From: Oidiodendron maius Zn
Lineage: Eukaryota; Ascomycota; Leotiomycetes; Myxotrichaceae
Direction of reading: 5' to 3'
DNA length: 64,000 nucleotides
Assembly: GCA_000827325.1 (NCBI GenBank)
Contig: KN832873.1
Coordinates: 1,626,245-1,690,244 of the forward strand
Shown here: one piece after another, positions 36,591-47,515 of the stretch
Layout: each line of letters opens with the position of its first letter
How positions within the stretch are numbered: the stretch's first letter is position 1
The notes under the pieces: model-generated
What the model was told of the DNA's origin: nothing
Databases searched by the model: none
The model's input: only the letters and a program-made list of their open reading frames with translations
Position numbers and translations under genes: made by a program

Positions 36591-38720
36591 TTACCAAACC
36601 CCATTACTCGCTGCAGCTCGAAGTTGTGGGAAGTTCTGTTGTACCAACGTTTAGTAAAGCCTTCTGTTTTTCTCTCTGAGGGTTGGAAGAATATCAAATG
36701 CAAGCTAGTAAAGTGGTAGAGGCTTACGGGAGTACCAAAACCAGAAGCAGCATCCCAACCGGACTGAGCAGGGAAACCAGTGGTGTTACAACCAACTATT
36801 GAGCCTTCAGTTATGTCGGTAAACGCTTTGTAGCCTTTAGAATAAAGCCACGGGTTAAGGAAGCCAAGAACCGGTTTGCCAGACGCAATAAGAGCGTCGT
36901 TGACGAGCGATATTATAGAGGCAGCTGTGGGCGTTGCGGCGCTTGTCCCATCTAAGACCGCAATAGTTCCATTCCAGATTGTAAGAAAATGGTATGCTTG
37001 AGCCGCGATATCTGGATAGGCGCGACCTGACGTGTTGAAAAGACCATCGAACTGACCATTGAGGCTGGTAACATACGCTGGCACAACAGAATCCTGGTAG
37101 GATGGTCGAACAAAATAGTTACTAAAACCCCCACCGGCAGTGAAATTATTCCCACTGTCATGCGCTATGACTTCCGGGGAAATATTTCTCGTTCCGCCAA
37201 CTGCGGTTACATAAGGCTGTAGACGTTCATTAGCAGGAATAGAATATCATGATCAAGAAAAATTAATAGCTTACGCATGTTGCCGGGAAAGCAGGCAGGA
37301 AGGTAGAGGTATTTTTGCCATCGTTAGTAACGCAATCCCCATCCGGTCCAACACCATGGTCACCACTGGCAAACAGGACCGAAGTACCTCGAGCACCCAA
37401 TTGAGCAAAAGCATTACAAACAGAAGTGGCGTAAGAGAAAGGAACAGTTTGTTCATCGTCGCCATAAGACGAGCTTATTACCTGAGGGAGATTCGGCTGT
37501 GCAAGGATATATTGAAGCCAAGTCAAATAAGGCTCATTTGTATCATTAACAGTCAAGGCATCCTGGACAAAGGGCGGGCTTCCACCAGTGTTATATTCTA
37601 TGAGTGGGGTAGGCCAGGTAAGCCCAATAATTGTCTCGGCGTCTAGATTGCCCTCGGTGTCTTTTCCTGCTTTCAGCTGTGTGGCGTTATTCGGGGTCTG
37701 CTGGTTATCGCCATTTGCGATTACTTGAACTGAGAAATTGTTGGCAGCAGCAACAGCTTCCGGTCGGAATTGTTGAAGAAATATTGAAACGTCTGACCGA
37801 TTGCTTGCTTCCCCCAAGAAATTGGTCAAGGCGATAGTATTTGAATTGGAAGATTGAACGTTATAGTCAAGAGTGCCTGCACCATGGTCAGTCTAATACT
37901 ACGGTTAACTGAAAGGTTGTACTAACCATATAACTTTCGAAGGCAAAGTGGGGTCACAGCTGTAGCATTACAAGCCTGGGAAAGCGTGGGATCAGTATTA
38001 GAGTTTGCACTGAAACTGCTTTGCTGAGAAAGGCTAAAATCTCCACCAATGGAGCTTATCTTCACCATTGATCTTTGAGGCTGTGCTCGGAAGAATGAGT
38101 TGGTAGGCTGAATAGTATCAATATGTTCATGGAGGTGGCGAGGAAGCGACCATTCAAGAGTTCTAACAAGTTGAGTTCCATCCTCATGTTTGAAAACAGA
38201 GTAGTTGGTGTCTAGCAAGTGTTCCACGGATTTAATAGGCAAAATAACCCTCATCCAGTCCTTTGCAGGGCTGTATTGAATCTTATTCGCTCCAATGTTC
38301 TCCTGAAGGAGCCATGTATGAACCAACTCTAAGGATTCGTCTGTAGGCTTGACAAGTTGATTCACCTCCTCAGCGGAAAGATGTTGGCCATATCGCGCAT
38401 GCGTTGGTTCTGACACTATATTTTCATCAGCAAAAGAGATTGAAAATTTGAAACTTAATGTCATGTTCAATGCAACCCATGGACCGCTGCTTACCTTCAT
38501 ATAGGTGTCTTTGTAGCTCACTAAAGTTACTCTGCCTTAAACCAATTTGTAGCTGGACTACATGGAAAGGAGGAGCTGGGCCAATTTGCGTCCACCTGCG
38601 TGGTATGCTATGACTATCTTTGACGGCATGCGAAGAGTGATCATTTAGGTGAGATGCTGTCGCGGAAAACACCCAAAGCAATAATAATACTATTATGCTA
38701 TGTGCAATTGCCGAAGTCAT
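36591..38720 (-). CDS. Secreted sedolisin (peptidase S53, tripeptidyl-peptidase type)
   Basis: Sedolisins are acid serine-carboxyl peptidases, usually secreted. Five exons: 38495-38720, 37927-38415, 37275-37876, 36728-37216, 36591-36635; 1851 nt, 616 residues. A signal peptide (MTSAIAHSIIVLLLLWVFSA) is followed by the activation prodomain (HARYGQHLSAEEVNQLVKP) and the peptidase domain. The Glu/Asp pair lies in DTEGNLDAETI (about residue 312), the oxyanion Asp in FASGDHGVGPDGDC (about 408), and the Ser in DGTSAATPTAAS (about 529). The end follows the family pattern, WDAASGFGTP then NFPQLRAAAS. Several NxS/T sites fit a secreted glycoprotein. The likely role is nutrient acquisition or host protein digestion, inferred from the family. 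Confidence 0.93.
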
Positions 38721-39632
38721 CTTGTGAGAAAGATAACAGGTGACATGGGGTGGAAAAATGAGGTTGTGTAGGGAACTCTATCTGCCTCAATGCATTAGCC
38801 TATATTTTAAATCAAGGCTACATGACATGCACTCAGGACCTTTACAGCTCAGGACCTTTACAGCTCAGGAATTGCTATCGTTGAAGCTAGCACTGTTTAT
38901 CCATCGTGCTCGGTCTCACACAAACTGGCTCAAACGGCAGGAATACAAGGCCACCAAGCTTTAAACAAAATGAACGAGACCTATACTTAAACGATTAGTT
39001 CAGGGTTCCAAATGTTCAAATTAGAGTGAGGAGGTGAAGGAGATATATAGCATTGCGAGCGAGCTTGCTTTCTGTATCGGGGCAACTCGTCGCAGGTATG
39101 TGTCAGAGCATTGACAAAGCACGAGAGAGGTGTGACAGTGACTACTTACAATTCTAATTTTAGCATCTACCGAGCAGAGATATATGATACAAGATAGCAG
39201 AAATATTCTGTAGTGAGGGTGAAGGCTCAAGTTGGCTCTCAAAACGAATCGCGGAAGGAGATTGTCCACAGGGATCGGCGGGCTGTGCTTACAGATACAT
39301 CACGTGAACACTGATAACCGTCTTCTGTCTAGTCTAGTCGCATGAAGCAGGGTTATTCCCCCAGTGGACCTTTTGCAAGCGAATAGTTTCTAAAGGGATG
39401 GTTGCTGTCACTAGTTTTGGGTGCTGCTGGCATAAATGGCTGCTTGATTATGGGATATTGCCAGCGCAGCCAAGTTTAATAACATGCAAAGTGATGAGAA
39501 CATTCGGTACGATCTACCCAGATACTTTATAATACACAATCAGTATCTCAAGAACGCCGTCTCGACTCAAAAAAAGCCACATTCCATACGCCCTTGAGAA
39601 CAACTGCGGACCCCTCGTATTACTTTTACGCA
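38721..39632. other. Intergenic: sedolisin gene upstream region
   Basis: This 912-bp spacer holds the sedolisin promoter and the MCM7 3' end. It includes the 16-bp tandem duplication at 38835-38870 and a CACGTG box near 39302. An 82-codon minus-strand frame (39021-39269) has no support. Confidence 0.45.
38835..38870. repeat. 16-bp tandem duplication (2.25 copies)
   Basis: The unit AGGACCTTTACAGCTC occurs twice in perfect succession, followed by AGGA. It lies about 120 bp upstream of the sedolisin start codon, inside its presumed promoter. Confidence 0.85.
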
Positions 39633-42299
39633 TTACTCCATCTCAAACTCAGCATCACGCGCCATATGGGCGGCTTCTGAAATAATGAAAAGAAGTCTCG
39701 TGCCATTGCGTGCCGTTTGCCAGATCTAATTTTTGCAAGTCAATACACTTTGTCTCATCTATGGAGGGAGAGGGACTCACATCTAGGTTTGTGTACTCAT
39801 CCAAAGCAGTCAGCCATTGATCTCTCGTAAATCCTTTGGCTATCACCCGTTGCTCTACCTTCTTCATACTCAGCTCCATGCCGAGTGTCTCCTCATCCTC
39901 GTCATCCGCACCCTCAGGTCTGCACTGACCACTCTCTGCCAGCGCCCGGACCATATTATAGATCCTTGAGCTTGGAGACATGTCCTTTTTATACCCATCT
40001 TGGTCCGAATATAAGCTCTCCTTGCTGGCTTCAATCAATCGAAGCGCTTCATCAACGTCATCCTGTACAACCTCCTCTGAAAACCGAAGCCTGGCGAGTG
40101 CTTGAGCAAGGCGAACTATGCCCAGTAGTGTACGTGGTGAAGTATGAGAGAATTGCTTCTTATTTTTCTCGTCCCTTGATTGCTGATCTCGCATTTTGAC
40201 GTATGCTTTCACGATGTACTCCGAAACCAGAGTGGGCAGTGTTGGCGAGAATGTCCGGGCTTGTGCGACATACTGACGGACTTCGTGCGGAGAGAAGACT
40301 ACACCATCGGTATCTGGATGTTTGTTATTCATATGGACAAATGTTACATGTCGGGCGAGAAGTGCGTCGTTGTCTCTGGTAGGCGTATCTAAAATCAAGA
40401 AGAGTACGTCGAACCGAGATAGAAGGGCAGCGGGAAGGTTGATGTTTTCAACGGGCGAGATTCGCGGGTTATATCGCCCATAGAGTGGATTTGCTGCCGC
40501 CAGAATTGATGTTCGTGCATTCAAGGTAGTGGAGATTCCGGCTTTGGAAATAGATATTGTTTGCTGTTCCATGACTTCATGAATGGCCGTTCGATCACTG
40601 TCATCCATCTTGTCGAATTCATCGATACAGCAGATGCCGTTGTCAGCCAGAACCAACGCTCCTCCTTCTAGAATCATCTCATCGGTGACCGGATCTTTCA
40701 TGACTGCTGCTGTAAGTCCGACACCACTGCTTCCGCGTCCAGTTGTGTATACACCTCGAGGGGCAACTTTGGTAATGTACTTCAGTAATTGAGATTTGGC
40801 AACACCAGGATCACCCATCAAGCAGATATTGATATCTCCTCGGATTCGCATGCCATCTCCCATTTGTTTAGTGGCACCTCCAACTAGCAACAGTAGAAGA
40901 GCTTTCTTGACATCCAAATGCCCATATATTTCGGGGGCAATTGACTTTGCAAGATATTCGTATATGTGTCCAGACGATCGATATTGTTCAATGCGTTTGA
41001 AAACTCTGTTGTCAATTGTAAGATCCTCGTAAGCTTTCTTATGTTGAGTAACATGTTGTGCCTCCAGATAGGTATCCGTAAGGAGACCAGCTCTAATGGC
41101 CTTGAAACCAGTATATGGCGTAGGTAAGAAGATCCCGGCAATATCCACCACATCTCCAGGGTTAATGCGACGAACGAGAGCTCCATGGCAAAGAACTGTA
41201 AGCATCCTGGGGATGTGGCCCACTGGAACCTGTTCTGCCAATTCCTGAATTTTTACCTCTTGAAACGGCTGGAACTTTGATGCTCGAGTTGAGTGATGGA
41301 GCTGGCCATTGGATTGATTCAGTTTGCAGTCTTCGGAGGGGCATTCAACCAGTGGTCCGAATGTCTTACTTCCAACAGGCTGGAAGATTTCACATCCACA
41401 ACGATCACAAGTATAGGCATTGACTTCTACGGTTGGCTTGACGTCCGAAACTCTCGTTGTAATACCTCTCACGGTGATCAAGTGACCAAGATGCTCCCCG
41501 CGAACTTGACGAACTGCTAAGGCCTTGATCGGTTCTTTACCTGGCGATCGTGGTTTGAAATTGAGCGTATATCGTCGCGTAAGTTCAGCGGGAAAGAGCT
41601 CTGGCTCGACGGCTGTGTCTTGCTCTGCGGCAGCCTGCAACAGTGCATTGTTCCGCGCAGTTCTTTGGGACATGAGAATGTCAAGAACATCATCTTTGTA
41701 GCTTGAAGTAGTTAGATCTGAGCAAAGTTGACACGCGTTCGGCTCACCTGATATCTCTCGTAGGGGCAGGCATTACTTTATCGACAGCCCTGGACATTGT
41801 ATCCAGATAATGCTTGGCGTTTGTTTCAATGGAAGGTACTAAGCTCAAAGGAGTGCCGCTCTCCTGTAATAACTCATCGTACTATGTCTAGTTAGCTGGT
41901 CTGTACAGTCGCTCTTTATGTTGGAATAATCCACCTTTGCTAGATCGTCGAGCTCAATCGTGATTTCATCCTCGTATCTATTCGCAACCTGCTGTAAAAG
42001 TTCCATATATTTCAATTTTGGTTGCTTTGATTGGATTCTTGCTGATCTCCTAGCATTCTCTCCATCCTCGTCCTCATCGTCCACGAAATCATATTCGTCG
42101 TCGCTCCAGTTATTTTCGTCAAGTCTCATGCCATTTAAAGCATTTGCGAGAGCGGATGTAGGGGCGCTCTTAAACGTTTGGAGGAAGTCCTCAAATGCCG
42201 CTGCCAAAAAGTTAGTCGGTGACATAGCCATTTTTCCATTTCCAGCATGCCTTGGTGATCTTCATAGCTCACTGGCGCTCTGAATTGAAGCAGCGCCAT
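39633..42299 (-). CDS. MCM7: DNA replication licensing factor MCM7
   Basis: MCM7 is a subunit of the MCM2-7 replicative helicase. Five exons: 42251-42299, 41935-42200, 41748-41881, 39781-41701, 39633-39725; 2463 nt, 820 residues. It has a zinc finger ([10 protein letters not shown]...CPSEDC), Walker A ([14 protein letters not shown], about 445), Walker B ([11 protein letters not shown], about 505) and an arginine finger in LLSRFDVLF (about 575). Intron 1 (50 nt) begins GCATGC and ends TTTGGCAG with branch GACTAAC; only this GC-AG joint gives [17 protein letters not shown]. The last intron (39726-39780) replaces a read-through frame with the family C-terminus, [15 protein letters not shown]. 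Divergent from PEX1. Confidence 0.96.
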
Positions 42300-42684
42300 G
42301 TCGCGCAATAGCCCAAGAAAGTTGGACGGAAGTGCGATTGGTTAAGGAAGACCGTGAAATGGAATAATGGAAGTTACGGATGTATAGAGGTTAACACTGA
42401 GAATAGTGGTGAGAAGGTGCAGATGAAGCTTCTCAAAGGCTGAGGTTGGTGTTAAAGTCGATTTGTGTTTGGTTGAGAGGCTGGTATCCGGACGCGTAAA
42501 GTGGCTCTTAGCGCGAATTTTGGCGTTTTCGCGCTTTGCCCAATATGATTTAGCATATATTCCTGAAGACTGAGATCCCATGAGCCGAGGCAGTTAACGA
42601 AGGCTGCTCAAAAGACTGAGATTTGGGACTTCCGACCATGTCAACTTACTTCTATTATACAACATAGAACTTTATATTCAAGTT
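42300..42684. promoter_or_regulatory. Divergent promoter MCM7 / PEX1 with MCB element
   Basis: This 385-bp spacer lies between the two start codons. A perfect MluI cell-cycle box ACGCGT sits at 42492-42497, about 195 bp from each ATG. A cluster of E2F/MBF-like strings follows at about 42511-42534 (GCGCGAATTTTGGCG, TTTTCGCGC). MBF control of MCM genes at G1/S is well known in fungi, so the site fits MCM7; an effect on PEX1 would be incidental. Confidence 0.7.
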
Positions 42685-45600
42685 ATGGTGCCCGACCCAA
42701 GAAGGGGCAGTAGCCAGGCTACATCTGCAGAAATATCTCTTATTCATTTAAAGAATTGCTTGGTCAATCTTCCGTCGTCATTATCCTCTCTACTGATTAA
42801 TATCAATACCGTCTGTCCCACACGCTGTCCACAAAGAGAAGAAGCTGACCGTTTCCTAGCCGGTGCAAAATGTCGTAATAGAGTTAAATTATCGAGTTCC
42901 CCCTCCTCTTGGTAGTGAGGCCAAGCCCCCGACCAACAAATCAATCTTCGTGGGATGGACGGGGATGCAAAGCAAACGCAGGCTTGCGCCAATTGTGAAT
43001 CGCGACGGTATCAGCGGAATAAGAGGTAACTCATCCAGCAGAGAGCAAGAAGTATCACTTGTGGAGATAGACGCTGCCTTTGCGCGTACTCTGGGTCTCG
43101 CGGAGGGGCAGAAAGTCACAGCAAGCCTCCGCGTTGACCCGCCCGTCGCACATACGGTACACATAGAGCCTCTAACGCCGGAAGATTGGGAGATTATAGA
43201 ATTGCATGCAAACTTCCTTGAGATCAACCTGGTCCACCAAATTCGCGCACTGCCCAATCCAGCGTTCGTCTCCAACGACCAGACGCAGGCATCACATCCC
43301 TTGACTTTACATTTGTCGCCCACCTCAACTGCGAACATCATCGTCACATCGATAGTCCCTGCGCTACCGTCAAGCTCTCCGTTCGCAAAGCTTGCACCGG
43401 ATGCGGAGGTCATAGTAGCTCCTAAGTCGAGATCGAAGCCGCCACGGACGTCTGGGGAGAGTCGCAGTACAGCTTCTAGGAAGAGCACCGGTGGCAGGAG
43501 TGGTGCGAGCACAGTACGTCGCAAGAGCGGGAAAGAAGATCCTCGACCGGCTATGTTCTTTCGAGGACTGGACAGAAGCGTTTGTGGAGAATATTTTGAA
43601 ACCAGCAAAGACACGGAGGACCAGGGGCTGAGAGTTTGGGTGGACCGGGATGTTCTCTTCTCCAGAGCGCTGAAGGGTGTCAACTGGGTCTGTGTAACTG
43701 CAATTAAACCTACAAGCTTGCAAACTCCAATAGATCCTCAGCAGCAGCAGCAAGAGGTTGAGAACTCTGGAGAAGCAGGCAAAGTCACGACTAAGGTGGT
43801 AGCTAAGTTATTGGCATGGGACGATCCACCTGATAGTCATCACGCTGCGCTCTCATCATCACTATGTGCTGCGTTAGCTTGTAGTGGCATCGTGGGAGGC
43901 GTGGTGAAACTCGAGCCTGCTCCTCATCAGGTGACGAATTTTACTTCTCAAGTTTCCAAAGACCTAAACCAGTCAGCATCTAAATCTGGATCCCCACAGG
44001 TAAAGATATATCCATTCTCGTCAACTTCAACTAAGAAGAGCGAGGGTCTCAAGTTTGGCGGGGAATCTAAGTCCGAAAAAGAGGAAGCTAGCAAGCGGAT
44101 TCTGAAGTTGTACAGCAGACAAGGAGATGTGGATGGCCTGTTAGATGGGCCATTAACTGATGGTTCTGTCCTTGGTGTTACATCGACCCCTGATAAAATA
44201 TTTGGCTGGGAAGGGGGAATTCTTCGTTTTAATCACCCTTCACAGGAAGGCGGGAAACCATCTTGCAACTGGTTTTTGGGGTCCGAACGGAAATTTACTT
44301 TCGAGGTCCAAGCCACTATACCACGACCTCTATCTATTTCGGAAGGAAATTCCGACGGGGATCCTTTGCCATCAGTGTCTCCAAGTCTGGTCGGAATCGA
44401 TACTATTCTCGACCAACTACACTCCCATCTTTCACACATGTCGTCCGTTTTACTGACCGGGGCGCTGGGTGCCGGAAAATCGTCTGCTGCGCAACTCTTA
44501 GCGCACCGCCTACGATCAGAATTACTCTTCCATACTACCTATTTCTCTTGTCACAAACTTGTTACAGACGAGACGCGAGTTTCGACTATCAAAGAGACAT
44601 TCACGCGAGTATTCATGAGCGCATCATGGGGAGCGAGGCTTGGTGGACGATCAATTGTGATTTTAGATGACCTTGATAAGCTATGCCCAGCCGAGACGGA
44701 GCTAGAAATGGGAGGGCAAAACGGCCGCAGCAGGCAGATCAGTGAAGGAGTCTGCGCACTTGTACGACAATTTTGCACTCGAGATAGTGGCGTAGTTCTA
44801 CTCGCAACTGCTCAAGCTAAAGAGTCTCTTCACAACGTGATCATTGGTGGTCATGTTGTGCGAGAAATCGTGAGCCTCAAAGCGCCGAATAAGGAAGGGC
44901 GTAGAAGAGTCATGGAGATGGTGGCGCGTCGCAATGCAATTGACGCTGACAAGATAGAACTAAGTGCTTCACAAAGCAGCCGTCCTGCAACCGCAGATGG
45001 CAGTACCAGCGAAGATGAGGCAGGATGGATGGATGGTGGGCATGAAACTAGTCTCCGAAGTCAAGGGGAGAAAAAGGATGGCTTTGTCCTGGATCCTGGT
45101 CTTGATTTCCTTGACCTAGCTGGTGAAACTGACGGTTACATGCCGGGCGACCTGGTTCTCCTCGTTGCTCGAGCTCGAAGCGAGGCTTTGATCCGTTCAG
45201 TATCTCTGTCCCCAAATTCTCAAGAAGCGAGCGTCACTCTCAGCCGGGCAGATTTTGACATGGCCTTGAAGGGTTTCACACCAGCCTCCCTCCGAAATGT
45301 CACTCTGCAGACAAGCACAACTACATTCGACTCTATCGGTGGCCTTAAAGAAACGCGGAGAATCCTCTTGGAGACATTACAATATCCAACCACTTATGCC
45401 CCTATCTTCGCCCAATGCCCCCTCCGCCTTCGTTCTGGTCTGCTTTTATACGGTTTCCCAGGATGCGGCAAAACCATGCTTGCTTCTGCCGTTGCAGGCG
45501 AGTGTGGCCTCAATTTCATCTCTGTAAAGGGCCCGGAAATCTTGAACAAGTACATTGGGGCGTCTGAGAAATCCGTACGTGATCTTTTCGATCGCGCTGA

Positions 45601-46510
45601 AGCTGCTCGCCCATGTGTACTATTCTTCGATGAATTCGACTCAATTGCTCCGAAACGTGGGCATGACAGTACTGGCGTTACTGACCGAGTCGTCAACCAG
45701 CTTCTCACGCAGATGGATGGAGCAGAAGGACTCTCAGGTGTTTATGTACTAGCCGCAACCAGTCGACCAGATTTAATCGACCCTGCTTTGCTAAGACCTG
45801 GCCGATTGGATAAGAGTTTACTTTGTGACTTGCCGAATCTCCAAGATAGAGTCGATATCCTTCGGGCCTTGGGCAAAAAACTCAAATTATCCAATGATAT
45901 CATATCCGAATCGTCGGGTGGGTTTTCAACTATTGCCGCCCAGACAGAAGGGTACTCCGGTGCAGACCTCCAAGCTCTAGTCTACAACGCGCATCTAGAA
46001 GCCATTCATGATGTGCTAGGTGACCAAGATCGCTCTGAAACCGGCAGCAAGAAGAACCCTGGAAAAGGGAAAGGTGACACATCCATCTCGGCGAAAAATT
46101 TTGTTCAATTCCGTTATGGCGAAGATGAGGATCGCCTCGAGGCCGAAACACGTGCGCGTGCCGGCCATAACAAGACTAAGCTCCTTGCTGAACGTGCTGC
46201 CATCTTGATGAAGCTTGAGCAAATCAAGAAGAGCAAGAAGCGTTCAAAGCAGCTAAAGCGTGGTGTCAGCGATCGGGCTGACCACGACGGAAAAGATAGC
46301 CCAGGAACTCTTGACGGCCAGAAAGAGAGCGAGGTGGAGATTCGGTGGGAGCATATCCAGAGGAGTCTTAAGAGCACACGGGCTAGTATCTCAGCTGACG
46401 AGAGGAGGAGGCTGCAGGGGATCTATAGGGAGTTTGTGGTTGGTCGCAATGGAGAGATGCCTTCTGGAGAAGGGGCGAGAGACGTGGGTGGGAGGACGAG
46501 CCTGATGTAG
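42685..46510 (+). CDS. PEX1: Peroxisomal AAA-ATPase PEX1
   Basis: PEX1 pairs with PEX6 to pull ubiquitinated PEX5 from the peroxisomal membrane. Two exons (42685-42810 and 42860-46510, 49-nt intron) sum to 3777 nt, 1258 residues. The exon joint gives LKNCLVNLPSSLSSLL...NTPVQNVVIELNY, the normal PEX1 N-domain. The D1 ATPase carries GALGAGKSSAAQLLAHRL (about 575). D2 is the canonical active one: GFPGCGKTMLASAVAGECG (about 906), FFDEFDSIAPKRG and RPGRLDKSLLCDLP. A Lys-rich linker interrupts the D2 lid region, encoded at about 46020-46320. ATG 42685 is the first in-frame start of exon 1. Confidence 0.95.
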
Positions 46511-47515
46511 ATGCATATAGGCTGCATAAACATTCGTGTAGTACGAAAGAGAGAGATCTCAGCTTTCTCGATATAGCCGTTGCTCACAGCATACCCCTCC
46601 TGGGGGGTAGGTATCCCGCGATCTGGTAATGGTATGCGAGATCGGGATTATGTATTTATACGAATGCGGCCATCTGTCTACGACAACCACACCTCGCTCC
46701 GTCCTTGTCTCACGCATTGTAGATCTTAGGCATGTATCTATATCGAGCCACGCAGACCATATAGACGTGAACGAGGAGGATTTTGTTGCACGTCGTAGAA
46801 TCGATCGATCGATCGATCGATCGCGAGCCGCAACACGGGAGGTGAACAGGTAATTCCTCTCATCGGAGGTGGGGCCTTTGTAAGGCTCAGAACTTTTTAA
46901 AGGCAATGCACCATGGATCATGAGATCAACCTACGCATGAAGGAGAGCAGATCTGAGTTGAATTAGGTCTCATATACAAGAGGACCGTCTTGTCGTTTCG
47001 CCCCTGATGCACCGGAAGGAGAACTACGACTCCGGAAGAGAGGTGCCGGGTCACATGTTCTGGGCTCATCCGCACTCGATGTCGGGCGAGTTTCGGATTT
47101 ATTTGCGAAATGGAGGGATTGGATGACACGATCCGACGATCCGGTCAGTCGAATAGTTTGGGAGGCGACGTGCAACAAAAATATGCAGGTCAACGGCATT
47201 AAGCTGAAACGATGTGGCATCATTGGATACGGCAGTGGTTGGGGTATCGCGCACGTGATATATGGCGTGGCATAGAAATAGGTGCCTGGGCAATGGGGCT
47301 CTTGTCCAGCTCGGGAGCTCTATTTGGGTATTATTATATTATTATTCTCACTGGCAGTATTACCTACGGAGCGATAATTCGGGGTGACCGGATATGATGA
47401 GAATCGAAGCCCGTTAGTTCATATCTCAGCTATGCAGCTTGGGTATCTACCTCAGCTCCTACCTAGCACCACCGTTGTAAATGCAAATGCTCAATCGTTC
47501 GAAATACCGTCATTT
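46511..47515. other. Intergenic: convergent 3' ends of PEX1 and the chromodomain gene
   Basis: This is a 1.0-kb spacer. It holds the TCGA microsatellite at 46801-46823 and otherwise only short frames on both strands that lack coding features. Confidence 0.4.
46801..46823. repeat. TCGA tetranucleotide microsatellite
   Basis: Five perfect TCGA units plus TCG form one long self-complementary tract (every unit is palindromic). Confidence 0.9.

Noticed and set aside
39021-39269. 82-codon minus-strand frame with a hydrophobic middle
   Set aside because: No homology sign, weak context, and it lies in the MCM7-sedolisin spacer; probably chance.
39655-39780. Alternative MCM7 C-terminus by read-through of the last intron
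   Set aside because: Splicing restores the family-specific ending; the read-through tail has no counterpart in MCM7.
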